The notes beneath the pieces are model-generated. The model was not told the origin of the DNA, made no database searches, and worked only from the letters and a program-made list of their open reading frames with translations. The position numbers and the translations under genes are program-made. This document shows, piece after piece, positions 21,439 through 34,095 of a DNA stretch of 64,000 nucleotides (its first letter is position 1; each line of letters starts with the position of its first letter). Origin of the DNA: Blastomussa wellsi (lineage: Eukaryota; Cnidaria; Anthozoa; Scleractinia; Plerogyridae); assembly GCA_947652115.1 (NCBI GenBank), contig OX393571.1:17492856-17556855 (forward strand), given 5' to 3'.

Positions 21439-22069
21439 TTATCTTTTTTGTCGTGCCAGGTCCAAAAGCTCTCGCTTATGTTTCTTCCTCAACTTAGCAT
21501 AAATCTGACAAAGCGAATGATAGAAATCGCCAACCAAGATTTCAAGCTCCCTTTGGGTAGTTTCACGTTCTATGATCACGTATATACCTGCAGCAACAAA
21601 AAAAAAAAAACAGTCAAAAGGTTACAGTGTTTTAGATGCGGCCTTGCTTCGGGCTAACGGATTTTATACATGTTTAACAAAGTCACAAATGAACCGTAAC
21701 TATATCATATATTGACTTCACCTACTTAATGTAGGGTTCAAATTGCTCGTCCCTAACATCTTTTATTTCAACACCGGAGGGTATAGACAATACACGAGAG
21801 ACAACTGGAACGAGTTAGGGATTAGAATCAACAAAGTCGTGGGCAAATCTTAAATAATAACCTTGCTATCAATTGTAAAGGTATATTTCGTAAAAACAAA
21901 GATACCAACATTTTGGACGCGCTCGTCGTTTAAAGTAGAATACTTGATACAGCACACCGCAGACAAAGAACAGGCCCATCACTCCTAAACTTGTATACAA
22001 GATTTGCTGGAAGAATGGACTGCTTGGATCGAAGAAAAGGGACTCGTTGGATTCCACTTCCGTTGTTTC
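21439..22069 (-). CDS. Gene B exons 11-12: M4 and tail
   Basis: 22069-21910 (160 bp): LFFDPSSPFFQQILY, helix SLGVMGLFFVCGVLYQVFYF, then KRRARPK. 21587-21439: ERETTQRELEILVGDFYHSL, YAKLRKKHKRELLDLARQKR, stop TAA. The tail is strongly basic and likely helical; EFY/DFY...LRKKHK is shared with gene D. Confidence 0.85.
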
Positions 22070-25000
22070 CTATCCCAAAAATAAACTGTATAGTCAATGC
22101 AAATTATCCTAAGCCTTTTTCAAAAAGTTAGTATTATGGATTATGCTCGCAAAATTGAGAATTATGTTTTTCGGCGTGGTATAGTTTTATACTCCCTTTC
22201 CACAACTAGATAACAGAGAACGTATTACCGTGACATCGGACAGGGGTCGTGGTTCGGAAAGGAACAACAAAATGGAAAAATAACTTACCTCTCCCTTCTC
22301 GCTGTCTTCAAGAAATTTGGTTTGCACGTTATCATTTGCAATCATCTGTTTAAGTGCAGAGGCTAGTTTCAAAGCGTCTCCTTGCAGAACAACGCCGTGG
22401 GACATTTCCGTCTCGAGCAGTGCCGCAATTTCGAACCAAGAGCCGTTAAACAAATCTGACCGTTTTACAGGTAGGTACATGTCAACAAGCACATAGTCAA
22501 CTTCGCCGTCTTTTAGTGACTGAGCTAGCTTCTCTACGGTTGGGTAGGTTGTTGCTAAAAGTATGAAAAATATAATTATTATATTGCTGGAAATTTTATT
22601 CCCCAGCAGCTTCAGTTCTCATTGGCTACCTCGAGGCCATATTACTTCTATGACGATGAAACTGTTTCCCGTTCAAAAAGTATCTGGGCGAAAAGCACTA
22701 AAGAATACATGACGAAGGGAGTGAAAGAAATCATAGGTGGGTGGGAGAGGGGAGGGGGTGCCCAAGAACCAAAGATTCATACTTAGTTTGAACTTGCTGC
22801 TAAGAGATCCCAAAGCGTGCCGAGCTTCTGAAGAGTTAGCGATTGCTGCAGCCTGTGAATTAAAATAAAGAAAATTGTATCTACATAGAGCTATTGTGGT
22901 CAGGGCAAAAGACTTCTAATGAAACTGCAATCAAATGCAAAGTGCAATGTTTCATCCCAGACGGGAATCTTATTAAGCCCCTAAAAGAGACCTTTTAAAA
23001 TGTCCTTCTTATGCTTGGTCGGTCTCTACCATGTAACAATTGAAGTGCTATCCAACTGGAGAGTTTCACATCTAAAACGTTTTTAAGTTCTGTCTTGAAT
23101 GCCCTGAGTTAGACAAAAAAAAACAGTAATCCCGCCAAGCGAGTATCTATGTTGTTTTATAGGGTAGTCCCCAGGGAAATGTAGCTAATAAATATATCTG
23201 AAAGCTATAAAGACTGAGCAGCTACAAGCCCTCTCAACTCTATTGTCTATGAACCAATCTGCTTCGAGTTGAACTCGCGCGTGTGTCGACAAACATACAT
23301 GAGTGCATAAACTAACGGACTAACGCTATAGCTTGCACGTAAGCAAAACAGTGGAACTGTTCGTTTAAAGATGGGCCCTTTACTGAAATAATAACCTTAT
23401 TTCCTCCGCTACGAACCACTGTTGTTTCTGGATGCATCACGGTAACAGTTAATATAGAAGATACTGCACTCATAAGGAATGTATACAGCACCAGGCTGAC
23501 AAATAACCAGACAATCGAGAAAGCTCTAGCTGGGTAAGACTTGGGACAGCGATCGCCATATCTGGACATAGAGAATGTTAAAAAAGGATAATTCAAAGCC
23601 TAGCTATTTACAGATCATTAAATCGATCTCCTTCATTACAGTGGCCCTAGAAATTTCCCACACTCTATATTCAACGGATCAGTAAAAGTCTTAAGCTTGA
23701 CAAAACCTCTTCTTGGATTTGATTTAGGTTGTAGGTTCAATCAGGGACGGCGGAGCGTATTTGAAAGTGGGGGGGGGGGGGGCAGTTTGTAGGGGAGTCT
23801 GGGGGTCCTCCCCCAGAAAATTTTTAAACCTAGAGGCTCGGAAATGGTATTTTCAACGTTCTCTATGAGATATTTCATAAAAAAATACAACCTGGATAAG
23901 TGTAAAATGACAGGTACTTTTTGTGCTACAGCAATATTTAGTAAGGTTTGTAAGCTTGATACATATTTTACAGCCTTCCACGATATATCCCGGCTTTAGT
24001 ACACTAACCTGGGTTTTTACACAGGCTCCCCGTGTGTGGAAAGGATGCGCGTAAGGAAGTACGTAAACACGAAAAGTTTCCTACAGGTTTTGAACAAGGT
24101 TGTAGCTTTGTAAATTCTCGTCATTAAATGAAGCAAGTAGGATTCAAGCACTTGTTTCATCTGGTTAGTGCCCTATGTATTTTACGTCTTTTCTCAAATA
24201 ACTACTGAGCATGAATTGAATTAACGATAACGGAAGTATTTTGTTTACCAATAACCTCATCTAGGGGGATAATCTGTGGTGAATCGGACTTTTTCCGTTT
24301 ACGTTTTCCTTTTTCTTTAGAATTATATTTTAAATGAGGTATTCTCCTTTACTATTAGGTTCACGACAAATTTATATCCTCACCCCACGGTTGTCATGGT
24401 TATGAAAGACAACCAGAAACCGTCGTAAGCTCCTTTGATGAACCCTGTAGGGAGATCACCAAGGTTCCCTTTTCTATCCTAAGAGGAAAAATACAGCTAA
24501 AATATCACGTCGCCACCTTGAAAAAGTATTTTCTGGCAATTATTTGTGGTCGATTGCTCTCGTTTGTGAGCGAATGAACAAACCCAACAAACGAACAAAA
24601 CGAGTTATAAACAACAAGTAGATGTTCAGAGAATAAAAGAATAAAAATAGTTTATATGACATCAAAACATCGTCATAAAAGTTGCCTTTGTGATAGGGGA
24701 TCTAAAACAAACATCAAAGTATTTTCAATGTGAAGTTGTATCACTGAGTTGTATTTCGTAACAACTCAATCAGCGTTCGAGATTGTTACTTTCGGTATGT
24801 ACCAGCACTCGTAAAATATTGTCAATACTTTCAGGGGGTACGGGGGTAGGGAGACAATTACTTGCAAAACTTACCAGAAACCAGACAGTGACGCCCGCTA
24901 AATAAATTATTAGCAGAATCAAAGAAATAACAGACCACGTATCAAGTATAGAGCCAGTCATGATTGCTTCATAGAAACGCTGGGCTGACTTATCTCGCCG

Positions 25001-28000
25001 TTTTATAACCAGTACTCCAGGTACCTCCAACACAGCCACAAACTTGCTGAAGTAGCTGCCTCTTGGACGAATCACACTGACCGGAAAACGAAGGTTGGAT
25101 TCTCCATCGTCTACGCCTGTAAACAGCAGCTCAGTTTTTCCATGCTCCATGCAGTATCCACAAGATTTTCTAATCACGTTTGCTATGACTTCACTTATAC
25201 CTCTGGGACCGCCTTTGTCCAGTGGTGATAAACCTTTAAAAGTTGTCAAATATTTAGGACAGCGACAGGTTTCTGCATTGAAGACGAAAGAGACGTTTTA
25301 ACTGCAAAAACGTTCAAGCTTTCTGCTTTGCATGCACTGCGGATCTTTCGTTCTGGATGATATTGAGCCTCACTTAGAGCAGAACGCTAACTAACAAACA
25401 CCATTATTTAGGGCAGTTCTTTTACGGCCTTATGTCGTTATTCTACAGCTAAACCCTATAAATTCAATTTGTAATAATAATTACTCCCCTTTGAAAAATA
25501 CGAATATGGTAATTACAACGTGGTCCCTTACGCTGCTCTAAAAGTACTGAATCCAGTTTTACCACTGGTTTAATTCACAAATATTTTTAAGTTGACAAAG
25601 TTGATTTTTTTTTGTCTATTATAAATGTTGCTTATTTTTCGCTGCTTAAATTCTTGCTGTCACTTGGTCCTACTGTTTATTTTTTGCTGTTTTCTCAAAT
25701 GTTGCAAATTCGTATACTCACTCATCTTCTTTTCGAAAATTGTATCGAGCACTTTCCCGTACATAAAACAACATTTCCTATCTTTACGACAATGTACCGA
25801 AAAGGTTTCATTGGGCACGATCGCGCTGAACTAACAAAAAAATAGGCGGACGTTACAATTTAATGATGTGTATTTTCTCCACTAAACGCCTCCCAGCTTA
25901 TTTTAAACTTTGCCTGGTGGACCAGCACTTATGAAACTATGGTTGTTTACCATTTACCAAAAAAATCCGGAAATTCCGAATGGAATGTAAATGGAAAGAC
26001 TAATTTTGTCTCCCCGAACGGAAACTTTCTCGGGAAAACGGGATTTCTTGAAAGGTAGTCCAAAATTCCCAAACGGAATTTCCGAACGGAAAATGTGCTT
26101 ACCATTTGCCATTCGCCACAAGTTGCAGGCCTCATGTGTCAAACTCGCCCTTGGCCTTCTCGGTAAGTTGGGTCTGTTTTGTAAATTTAACACGCCTTTT
26201 CCAAACGGAAATTTCCAATTCGTACTTTTGCTTTCCATTTGCACAAACCGTCGACCAACCGGTTTCCCCGTGTAAATGGTAAACAATTGCAACCTATATC
26301 TCTTTCTAGTAGCTATGCCTCTAGAGAAGCTTATTACACTCTTATTATTCATGCTAGCTGGAGGGGCACCACATTGGAGACCCGGCGTTTCATAGAGAAG
26401 ATACTGTATCAGGTGATGTAATGATCTGTCTTACCAGCTAAAGCCGGAGCACTAAAATTCCCAAGTCCTTTAGATGTGTAAGCAGCTATCTGAACTTGAT
26501 ACCTTGTAAACAGTGAGAGATTTCTAAATACGACTGAAGTTTTTGAAGCATCTTCTACTAATACGGATTTCTCCAGTAGATCTTCACGAGGATCGATGGC
26601 GCCACTTCCGCTTTGTTTCAAGTGTATTTTATAACCAAGTACAATGCCATGGAGAACACTTGCCGGAAGTAAATCCCATGTTACCTTAATGGCGGTTGGA
26701 CTGTAGAACTTTTGTACGACAAGATGTGGAGCTCCACTGGGAACTATTGAAACGAAAATGTTAGTTCTACGCTTTTGCTCCAACAGTTACTGGTTACGTT
26801 ATTAAAATTTGCGATACATGTTAAAATTTAATTTCGGTACGTATAGTTATAGCGCATCTACCAGACACCATTAATTGTGTATTTTTGAATATATTCCCAT
26901 ATTTAGACCCCCTAAAACAAAGTGACTGAATGACACACTTCGTGGGATGTTATCAAGCAGCACGCTCTACCCATATAGCTTATATAAAGTAGTACCCCCG
27001 GGTCCTACGACTCCAGATACCAAGCCCCTCCCGGCCATCCTGTTGCCAAATCCTAACTTCCCGAACACTCACCATCTTGGTCAGTTGTAACGTTAAAACA
27101 ATCACTTTTGTTGCCATCTCCGATCCTTGTGAAGCCAGTTAGCTGTATACAGTATTCCGTGAATTTTTCCAGGCTGGTCAGATTGAAACTTAACTGATCA
27201 GTTGTTACAGTTCTGAAGATGCTTTGTGAGGGAAGCTCACTTGTCTTCACATAAAACACTTTGTAACCAAGAAGTATTCCATGAACGGATGTTTTGGGTA
27301 TGTTATCCCACCGGACACGAATACTGGTAGAGCTTGTGTTCTGCGCCCAAGTAATCAGTGGGGGTTGGCTGGGAACTGCGAAGTGAAAAATGTAAAAGCA
27401 TGTTAATAAAAGGTTACCCGGTGTAGTGGAAAATACAAAACAAATACTTCATATAAACACAACTGAAACTTTCAGAAAGTTAGCCAGACGGCTATTAAAG
27501 AATGAACAGAGAGATGATCCAGCGAATATGTGGAATACCGAAAATAACATCCAGCTATTAGATTAAGAAAATAGCCAAGTTATTAAATTTCCAATGCATA
27601 CCATCTTCATCTGTGCTTATGCAAGCAGTCTCTGTTTGATTACCGCTCCCCAAACGGTTGAAAGCTTCAGCTGACACACAATATTTTGTAAATTTTTCCA
27701 ATCCTACCAGGTCCTTGCTAAGAACGCCAGTATCTACGGTTTCAGGGTCATTTATGCTTCGCCGTCCAATAGAAACAGATTTTTGGTGGAATATTTTGTA
27801 TCCCAGGATAATTCCTCTCCTATTTTCGAGAGGCAATGGGTCCCAAGTGACTCGAATGCCTGTGGAGCTGATGTTAAAGGCAGTAAAATTCTGAGGAGGA
27901 GCATTAGGAGCTGAAAGATAAAATTTATTTTATAAGAAACGTGATTTGACGATTAAAGACAAAAAATTGAAGACCTATACGGAGATGTATAAGCATAACA

Positions 28001-29976
28001 AGAAACAGAAGGAAAAGAAGAAGGAAAAGAAGAAAAAACATAATTAATTATAAACAAAAGAAGCCGAGAAACAGAAGAAGCAGAAAAAATAATAATAGGA
28101 AGAAGCAGAAACAGAAGAGAAGAAAAAAAAAAAAGAAGAAGAAGTTGACGGGGGAAGGAGGAAAGCAAGAAAATGAACCAGAAAAGTACTATTTAAGTTC
28201 CGCCATAAATGTTTTAGGCTTCAAACCAAAGCAAGTAATCGTGCGTTCACTTACGTTCTTCTTCTGTGGTCACGAACAGACACTGGCTTCTGTTACTAAC
28301 GCTGTTGTTATCGAAGGTAGCTAGCTCTATGCAGTAATTTGTGAATACTTTCAACTCCTTCAATTCCGTAGTAAAATTCAGTGTACACAGAAGGTTATAA
28401 ACTTCCAGATCCTGGTTGTGCTCCCTGTACGTCAGTTTGAAGCCTGATACATTACACTGGCTTTGGTCATCTTCAGAATTCCAGCCCCACGTGACATTAA
28501 TGGTAGAAGAGCTTGTATTGTGGGCAGTTATTAAAGATGGAGGTTCTGATGAAATAAGAAAGTTGTAGAAAGTCAAGGAACAAAATTGTTATTTGTAAGC
28601 AACTCATCTCTCTCATTGTCGTCATCATCACCAGAATTTCAGCTTTGATTTCTGGACATCCTGTCTAGAAATCAATTTTGATGAATTGACATCCCCTTCC
28701 ATCCTTGTAATCCTACCTGTTTTGTCTTGTTTTGTGGAATCTTTTTATCGAATTTATCCGTGTATTTGGTGGCCTTTGGCACAATAATATGGAAATTTTA
28801 ACATAACAATTTATAGAATCAGGCGTGACAGTGTCTCTTTAAGAAATGTATAAAACAAACAGTCGCCAGCAGCTTGTGATTTCCAAAAATTCCCGTGGTG
28901 TTTTAATTTATAACAGTAGTCCATTGCTCTGGACTCTATCTCTATTTCTTAAGTAAAGTCTTTAATTACAAATACATGTACTCGAATATTTACAAACCAA
29001 CACCTGTTAAGGTTGCATGCACATTAAAATTAGACCAATAAACACTTTCCCTTTCGTACAGAAGTTTTAAAAATAATTTCTGGCATCCAATTACAGTCAA
29101 TATGTTTACAGCGAACATGTTCACAATCAGTCTCAACCTGAACCTTAACAGTCTTCGTTCAGTTTTTATTGGTAAAAATCTATTTGATTTTTCTTTGTCT
29201 TAGTAAACTATTGCGGCACTGAAAGGTGACCGTTTTAATTTGTACATCGAAAAAGCAAACATGGCATTTAATATTTCCTGTCATACATTGGGAGGGAAGA
29301 TTGACATTCGAATGAACAACGTCGATCAGTGAATATTAAGTAAACATTCTCCACTCCACAAGCAGTCTCGAATCTTATCCACTCGTTTTTATTGTCTCCT
29401 ATCGCCCCCTTAAATCCTTTTTCTCTTAGTAAGCTACTATTAGATTTTGTTCGAATTGGAAAATTTCTTGGCCTCGGGACACAACTTGTTAAGAGTAGTC
29501 ATGTTAATATATAAGCTAGAATAGGAACAAGAAATGCGTGAGTCTTTAATACATGCTTTTTTCGGTTTACTAAAAACGTGTACTTATGATTCGTAAAAAT
29601 ATGCCTAATGTATAATATGCAAGAGCTCAGGTGCCAGAATTGTACAAAAAGACTGAGACAGACAAAATTGCAACAAGTCAGCATATGTATGTTTCACGCG
29701 GATCTTTGTTTTACCGAGAAAACTTAACACGAAATATACCAAAGTACCTTTGATATCTGCTGCAACAGTTATTTAAACATTCCCCTCGTATCTGAAACAT
29801 TACCGAATCCAACAGTGGCTTAATTTCAAGCATTAGGTTTCTTTTTTCTTTTTAAAATACTGCTACTTACCAAGTACAAGTCCTGATGTTAGCCCGATTT
29901 TCCATAAAATCACATGCGCCACATACGATATAGCTAATACTTGAAGTAAAGAGTAACGGTTTGTTTGAAACATCAT
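21439..29976 (-). CDS. Gene B: four-FN3 iGluR-like channel with TVGYGD filter (complete)
   Basis: Twelve exons on the minus strand join in frame to 877 aa: 29976-29871, 28545-28255, 27910-27602, 27375-27073, 26743-26435, 25272-24875, 24478-24384, 23561-23384, 22852-22783, 22554-22289, 22069-21910, 21587-21439. Residues: signal peptide 1-35, FN3 36-132, 133-235, 236-336, 337-439, S1-like plus M1 440-572 (M1 about 552-572), pore 573-604, M3 604-663, linker 663-686, S2-like 687-775, M4 776-828, tail 829-877. The extracellular N-terminus and KRR after M4 fit the iGluR topology: S1 and S2 outside, pore loop entering from inside. It is the simplest full member here, lacking lectin, discoidin and TSP1 modules. 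It lies tail to tail with gene A and head to head with C/D. All twelve junctions keep phase. Confidence 0.86.
22289..25272 (-). CDS. Gene B exons 6-10: S1-like, M1, pore, M3, S2-like
   Basis: 25272-24875: TCRCPKYL, SCGYCMEH, FPVSVIRPRGSYFSKF, VLEVPGVLVIKRR, then M1 VISLILLIIYLAGVTVWFLV. 24478-24384: FIKGAYDGFWLSFITMTTVG. 23561-23384: YGDRCPKSYPARAFSIVW and a long M3 helix ending SSILTVTVM; donor gtaaag is preferred, with an upstream gttatt as a weaker choice. 22852-22783: NSSEARHALGSL. 22554-22289: VDYVLVDMYLPVKRSDLFN, MSHGVVLQGDA, NDNVQTKFL. The 95-bp pore and 70-bp linker exons match genes A and D in length. Confidence 0.85.
23745..23830. repeat. Poly-G bearing dispersed element
   Basis: gacggcggagcgtatttgaa, about 14 Gs near 23769, then ggggagtctgggggtcctcc. 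Lies in the intron between the pore and M3 exons of gene B. Confidence 0.55.
25933..26295. repeat. Terminal inverted-repeat element with AACGGAA repeats
   Basis: Ends ggttgtttaccatttac and gtaaatggtaaacaattg; inside, several accgaacggaaa/aaacggaatttcc units. Lies in the gene B intron before the S1 exon. Frames at 25954-26352 and 25991-26275 are translation of this element. Confidence 0.65.
26435..28545 (-). CDS. Gene B exons 2-5: four fibronectin type III domains
   Basis: Four phase 1-1 exons: 28545-28255 (PPSLITAHNTSSSTINVTW), 27910-27602 (APPQNFTAFNISSTGIRVTW), 27375-27073 (PPLITWAQNTSSTSIRVRW), 26743-26435 (APHLVVQKFYSPTAIKVTW). Each shows the B-strand Trp, a GY(K/R) strand C and a Y(C/Q) strand F. 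The N.SST.I.V.W opening is shared with gene D's FN3 exons 3 and 4, so these domains are one amplified set. Confidence 0.9.
27960..28165. repeat. Purine-rich low-complexity tract
   Basis: About 170 bases almost purely A and G (AGAAG/GAAAAG units) in a gene B intron. Confidence 0.8.
29045..29550. repeat. Duplicated block, copy 1 (intron 1 of gene B)
   Basis: Shares cagtcaatatgtttacagc, ttcacaatcagtctcaacct, tttgtacatcgaaaaa and caagaaatgcgtgagtcttt, in order and orientation, with 31013-31405. Confidence 0.8.
29871..29976 (-). CDS. Gene B exon 1: signal peptide
   Basis: ATG at 29976 followed by a second in-frame ATG; MMFQTNRYSLLQVLAISY then a hydrophobic stretch to LVLG. Ends in phase 1 at a strong gtaagt donor, which fits the phase-1 FN3 exon at 28545. 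The second Met may be the true start. Confidence 0.75.
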
Positions 29977-31700
29977 GTTCTTCACGAAGGTGCCACTTAT
30001 TATATTTAAACTGGCGATATTGTCGACACATAATTACTTGTAGCATTGTTCATAAAAGATGTATTTGTTTTGCTTTTCACGTTTTAGTAAATCACCTGCT
30101 GTTATGTTTCTTCGGTGCATATTTATCCAAAGTAAACGCGATGCACATTTAGTGCAAGTTTTAACTTTAACGCCAACGATGACAGTTTTGCGATCATCAG
30201 TAAATGTTTTGATTATAACGTGTCTCAATTTTCACCGCCCCACTGGTAAAAATGTTATAAGAATAACGGTGAAACCAAATACAAACTAGCATTTCCTAAC
30301 AAGAAGTTTTTTGCAAGTTAAATTAATAATTTACTCTGATCATGATCTTTAAGTACAGTGAAAAAATACAATTAAGATACAGAAATGTTTTTACATCTTA
30401 TGTTCATAAAAATACTGTCCAAATCACGAATCAATGAATGTCATAGCTGGTTTTCACCGTCGCACCATCAAAAAATAAACTCGAAGCCATGCAATGAAAA
30501 AAATCTGATAAATTCAAATGTTATAAAATATTAATTCATGAACAACATCTCCAAGTCTCAGGTCTGTGCAGTACACCATTCTTGAGTTATTTGCCGAAGC
30601 ATTTCTAACAAATTTATAGAGCTCAGTATGGAAACGCCATGTAGTGCCCAGCTTGATGGGCACCAACATGACCGGAAATCAAAGAAGACATCTGGCACTC
30701 ACTTTTGCTATTTCCTCACGATCAAGTGTATATACACATAAACACCTTTCCTAATACTTGAACTGTTTAAACTGCAAAAATTTTACGAAAAGACCTTTAC
30801 TTAGAGCACAACAGCATTGTCATGGCGCCATCGTGAAGTCACGTACGGCGGAAATCCCAGTCGAAAATTCAACATGCTGTATTTCAAACACAAAGGATGC
30901 TATCTAGCTGGAAAGTTGAATATATATATATATATTAGGATTTCTTTCAAAATTCAGCAGGCCCACCGACCAGTCACTTACTTTAGCAAGTAACCTAAAC
31001 GGGTCATTTGAACTTTCCGTTTCGTACAGAAGTTTTTAAAAATAATTTCTAGCATTCAATTACAGTCAATATGTTTACAGCCAACATGTTCACAATCAGT
31101 CTCAACCTGAACCTTAATTATGATCTTCGTTCAGTCTTTATTGGTAAAAATCTGTTTGATTTTTCTATGTCTTACAGTAAACTATTGCTGCAATGAAAGG
31201 TAACCGTTTTAATTTGTACATCGAAAAACCAACAAGCATTTAATAACGTCGATAACATTAAGTAAAAATTATCCACTCCACTTTTCTTTCCGAAGGTAGA
31301 TCTTGGGATGTCTATTTGACCCTAACAATAATATTAATCTTTGCTGCTTGCCACTGGGTTTTGCACTCATTTCCCAATATTATCAAGAAATGCGTGAGTC
31401 TTTAACGCAGGACAACGGCGTTTTTGAAGCATACATTCTGGAGAGTTTTTCGAATTACGCCATCTTCGCTGAGCGAACTAGCCGTATTAGTACTCGCTAT
31501 TTGAATGGTATTCTGGACACCGGATCATTAAGGATTCTGCCCTCAGCTAGCTATCAATTACACTATTACACTGAAGTAATTGATCGTTGCATGGCTGATT
31601 GACTGACTGAAAGTTGCGTGAAAACGTTGCAAAACGTTAACTTCATGATAACTTTGAAGTTTGTGATAACCTAATTTTAATCTTTATTGTTACTTTTCAG
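29977..31700. other. Head-to-head spacer between genes B and C
   Basis: Contains the 5' flank of gene B, an (AT) tract near 30917, and the duplicated block. No further exon of the channel family was found on either strand. Confidence 0.55.
31013..31405. repeat. Duplicated block, copy 2 (upstream of gene C)
   Basis: Second copy of the block at 29045, shortened by internal gaps. Ends about 300 bp before the gene C remnant. Confidence 0.8.
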
Positions 31701-32831
31701 GCGACAGCTACGACACAATAGAGCAACTTGTAGCTGCGTTAAAATCTGGTGAAACGACGCCATATGATGCTTACAGATATGTTTAAAGGAACGTGGTTTA
31801 AAGTAGCACAGCGTGCCGAGGCTGGCATCTCGCATGGAATTGCTCTTCGAGGAGAATCTATGAAAATGCACAAGGCGTTGAAGTATTTCATCGCACAGAA
31901 CAATGTTCAATCAAATTATCTTTCATCCGGAGATAAGGAAAAGGTAGCTGGTTGCTGTAAGTTAAAACTTTGGGTGTGCTTTCGAAAGTCCATACGCTAT
32001 TTGAGACAAGATTATGAAATTTTCTTTTACCTACTTCATACCTGAAAACAATCGAACTGCTTCGGATAGCGTACGTACCTGAGAAAGGCTTCAAATCCTA
32101 AATTAAATAGCACTTCTCGAGATAAATTATGAATATAATAAAAACGAATTCTTCTAAGAATGCGGACCAAAAAGGTGAAAATCCACCGTGACCTTATTTC
32201 AGACCAATTCCCCGCCAGCCTGGTTCCCCCAAATTCAACCACCGCACCTAGCCCCCGGCAATGACTCATTATTGTTATTTGCTATTTGCAGGTCAATTCA
32301 CCTTACCAATCAAACAAAGTAACTTTCTTTGAGATTAACAGTCCGCATTACGTTCTGACTATGATTGTAGCAAGTTCTCTTCTCGGTTGTGCAATTGTCT
32401 ATTGGCTCGTTTATGAAATTCTTCGCCGAAGAAAGGAAAGGAAACAAAATACTCCACAGGTAGGGATGATATTCATTTGTTTTTGTGAAGAGGTAGATAC
32501 AATTTGGGATAATACTTTTCTTTGAAAGAAACAGAGACATTTGGTTCCTCACACTCACAACTATTTGTTCTGTACATTGTTTAAAAAGTGGTTTATGTTG
32601 ACCCTATTTAACTGGGACAAAAAGGAAGAAAACCTTCCTTCCCTGCCTACCACTGCTGAACTGTGACCGAGGGTTAAAGATTTCTTTGTTCTCTTTGTTT
32701 TGTTTTTAGGGTTAATTAAAAAGAGAGACAAAGCATCGTTTTTGACCAGAATGACAGCAATGAAGAGGAAACACAAAACACAACTTGAACAAGTGAAACC
32801 CTCTAACGAAGTCGTCACTACCCGTCTCTGA
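31701..32831 (+). pseudogene. Gene C: truncated, frameshifted channel remnant (S2-M4-tail)
   Basis: Three exon-like pieces. 31701-31943 aligns with the S2 exon of the other genes (YDTIEQLVAALKSG, then in another frame VKRRHMMLTDMFKGTWFKVA, ISHGIALRG, NNVQSNYL). The block holding ILVDMY is missing and the frame shifts, so the 5' frame stops at TAA about 31786. 32292-32459 is an intact M4 exon (VTFFEINSPHYVLTMIV, helix, EILRRRKERK). A tail piece ends at TGA 32829-32831 (AMKRKHKTQLEQVKPS). I find no pore, M3, S1 or ectodomain exon upstream in this orientation. Exon length 243 is the wrong value modulo 3 compared with 275, 266 and 299 in the paralogues. Most likely a dead partial duplicate. Confidence 0.8.
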
Positions 32832-34031
32832 ACGATTTATTTATCATTCAGAAAAAGAGGGTCATTGCTGGGAAAGCTTGTAGAACTATCTTTGATATCT
32901 TCTTTATTGTCCAGTCAAACGATTGTAAAATTGTCACGCCAGCATGACGTTGCAAGAATACGGATACAAATGTTACGGGCATAACTGCGTATCATCCATT
33001 ACTGGCTGCACACAACGATACATATTGCAGGAACCTTACATAACTAAAGCAAAAAACACTGAGATACTTTTGGTTAATAATGTACTCATTCCTTAAAAAT
33101 TTTGTGATTTCAAAAAATCTGAAGCTTCATCTTAGCATCTATTGTCTTTAAACACGGTCGCTTTAGATACGACTGAATGCACGACTTCTAATTATTTCGG
33201 TCGTCCTCAGTTTTCTCTAAATTTCAACAACATTTTCTCATGACGAGAATTTACAGAGAAACTTTGCTAGAACCCTGTGCGGCGTGGGCAGATATTTATA
33301 TAGAGAAATTTAACAATAACATTCATTCTGCTCAACTTTATCCATAACAATAATCCAAGAATCTCGCACTTTTAATTTCGATCGCCTTTTGTTCAACGGC
33401 CTAGATGAAAATATCTGGCCCGCTCGTTAACCAATCAGATTGCGGTTCACTTCACGTGGACGACTGCGCGTGTAACAAAAAAGTGAATTTTATCTCATTG
33501 AGGCAGAGAAAGTCTTTCTATCATATAAAGAAAATAATAGTAGAGTAGCGGTAAATATACCTCAGAAAAGAAAAGGGTATTATCTTTGCTTAAATAGCCA
33601 ATCTGAATAGTTCGTTATGTTAAACTATAAAATAACATTTATATTTAAGTGACATCTTGTTTGGAGATTGAAATGATTGAAATGCCAAGTATTTAACATG
33701 ATATTCTAAAGCCAGGCCGGACGTTTTAACTTTCCTTGGCTTGTAGCATTAATAATTAAAGTCCCCATAATGCCTTTGTTTGAAATACTTTAAGACACAT
33801 ATTCCCATTGGCGCTGCTAAAATAGAACTCATTAAGCACCTGCTGATCTGCAATTACAAGGCAACATGGAAATTTAGTAAGAGTGCCTCATCCAACCTCA
33901 TCTAGGGATATGAAGATTTATTATGCAGATTACAGTGCCAATATTTATTTTTGATAAGCTTGTCGTGCATGGAATTTTACGCGTGAACCATGGAAGTTTG
34001 TCGTGTGATAAGTACATAGTTTAGTCGCAGT
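32832..34031. other. Spacer between gene C remnant and gene D
   Basis: AT-rich; I see no exon, RNA gene or clear repeat. Presumably includes the gene D promoter. Confidence 0.5.
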
Positions 34032-34095
34032 ATGGACACTAACCATTGCATTTTATATCTTCACTTTATCACAGTTGCCGTTATTATTCAGGTAG
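34032..34095 (+). CDS. Gene D exon 1: proposed signal peptide
   Basis: ATG at 34032: MDTNHCILYLHFITVAVIIQ, a good signal sequence. To meet the phase-1 exon at 36282 the donor must be gtctga after 34095; the stronger gtaggt after 34091 gives phase 0 and breaks the frame. So this exon is plausible rather than certain; another first exon may exist. Confidence 0.42.

Noticed and set aside
21301..21657. 118-aa plus-strand frame
   Set aside because: Antisense shadow of gene B's tail exon (21587-21439) and its flanks.
24770..24874. Extension of gene B's S1/M1 exon to the in-frame stop
   Set aside because: A strong gtaagt donor after 24875 matches the paralogous exon ends right after M1; read-through would lose the pore.
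25954..26352. 132-aa frame on the minus strand within gene B
   Set aside because: Lies wholly in a terminal inverted-repeat element; the protein is translation of AACGGAA repeats.
31303..31602. 99-aa frame upstream of gene C
   Set aside because: No similarity to the channel family or any domain I know, overlaps the duplicated noncoding block, and has no fitting splice site into 31701.
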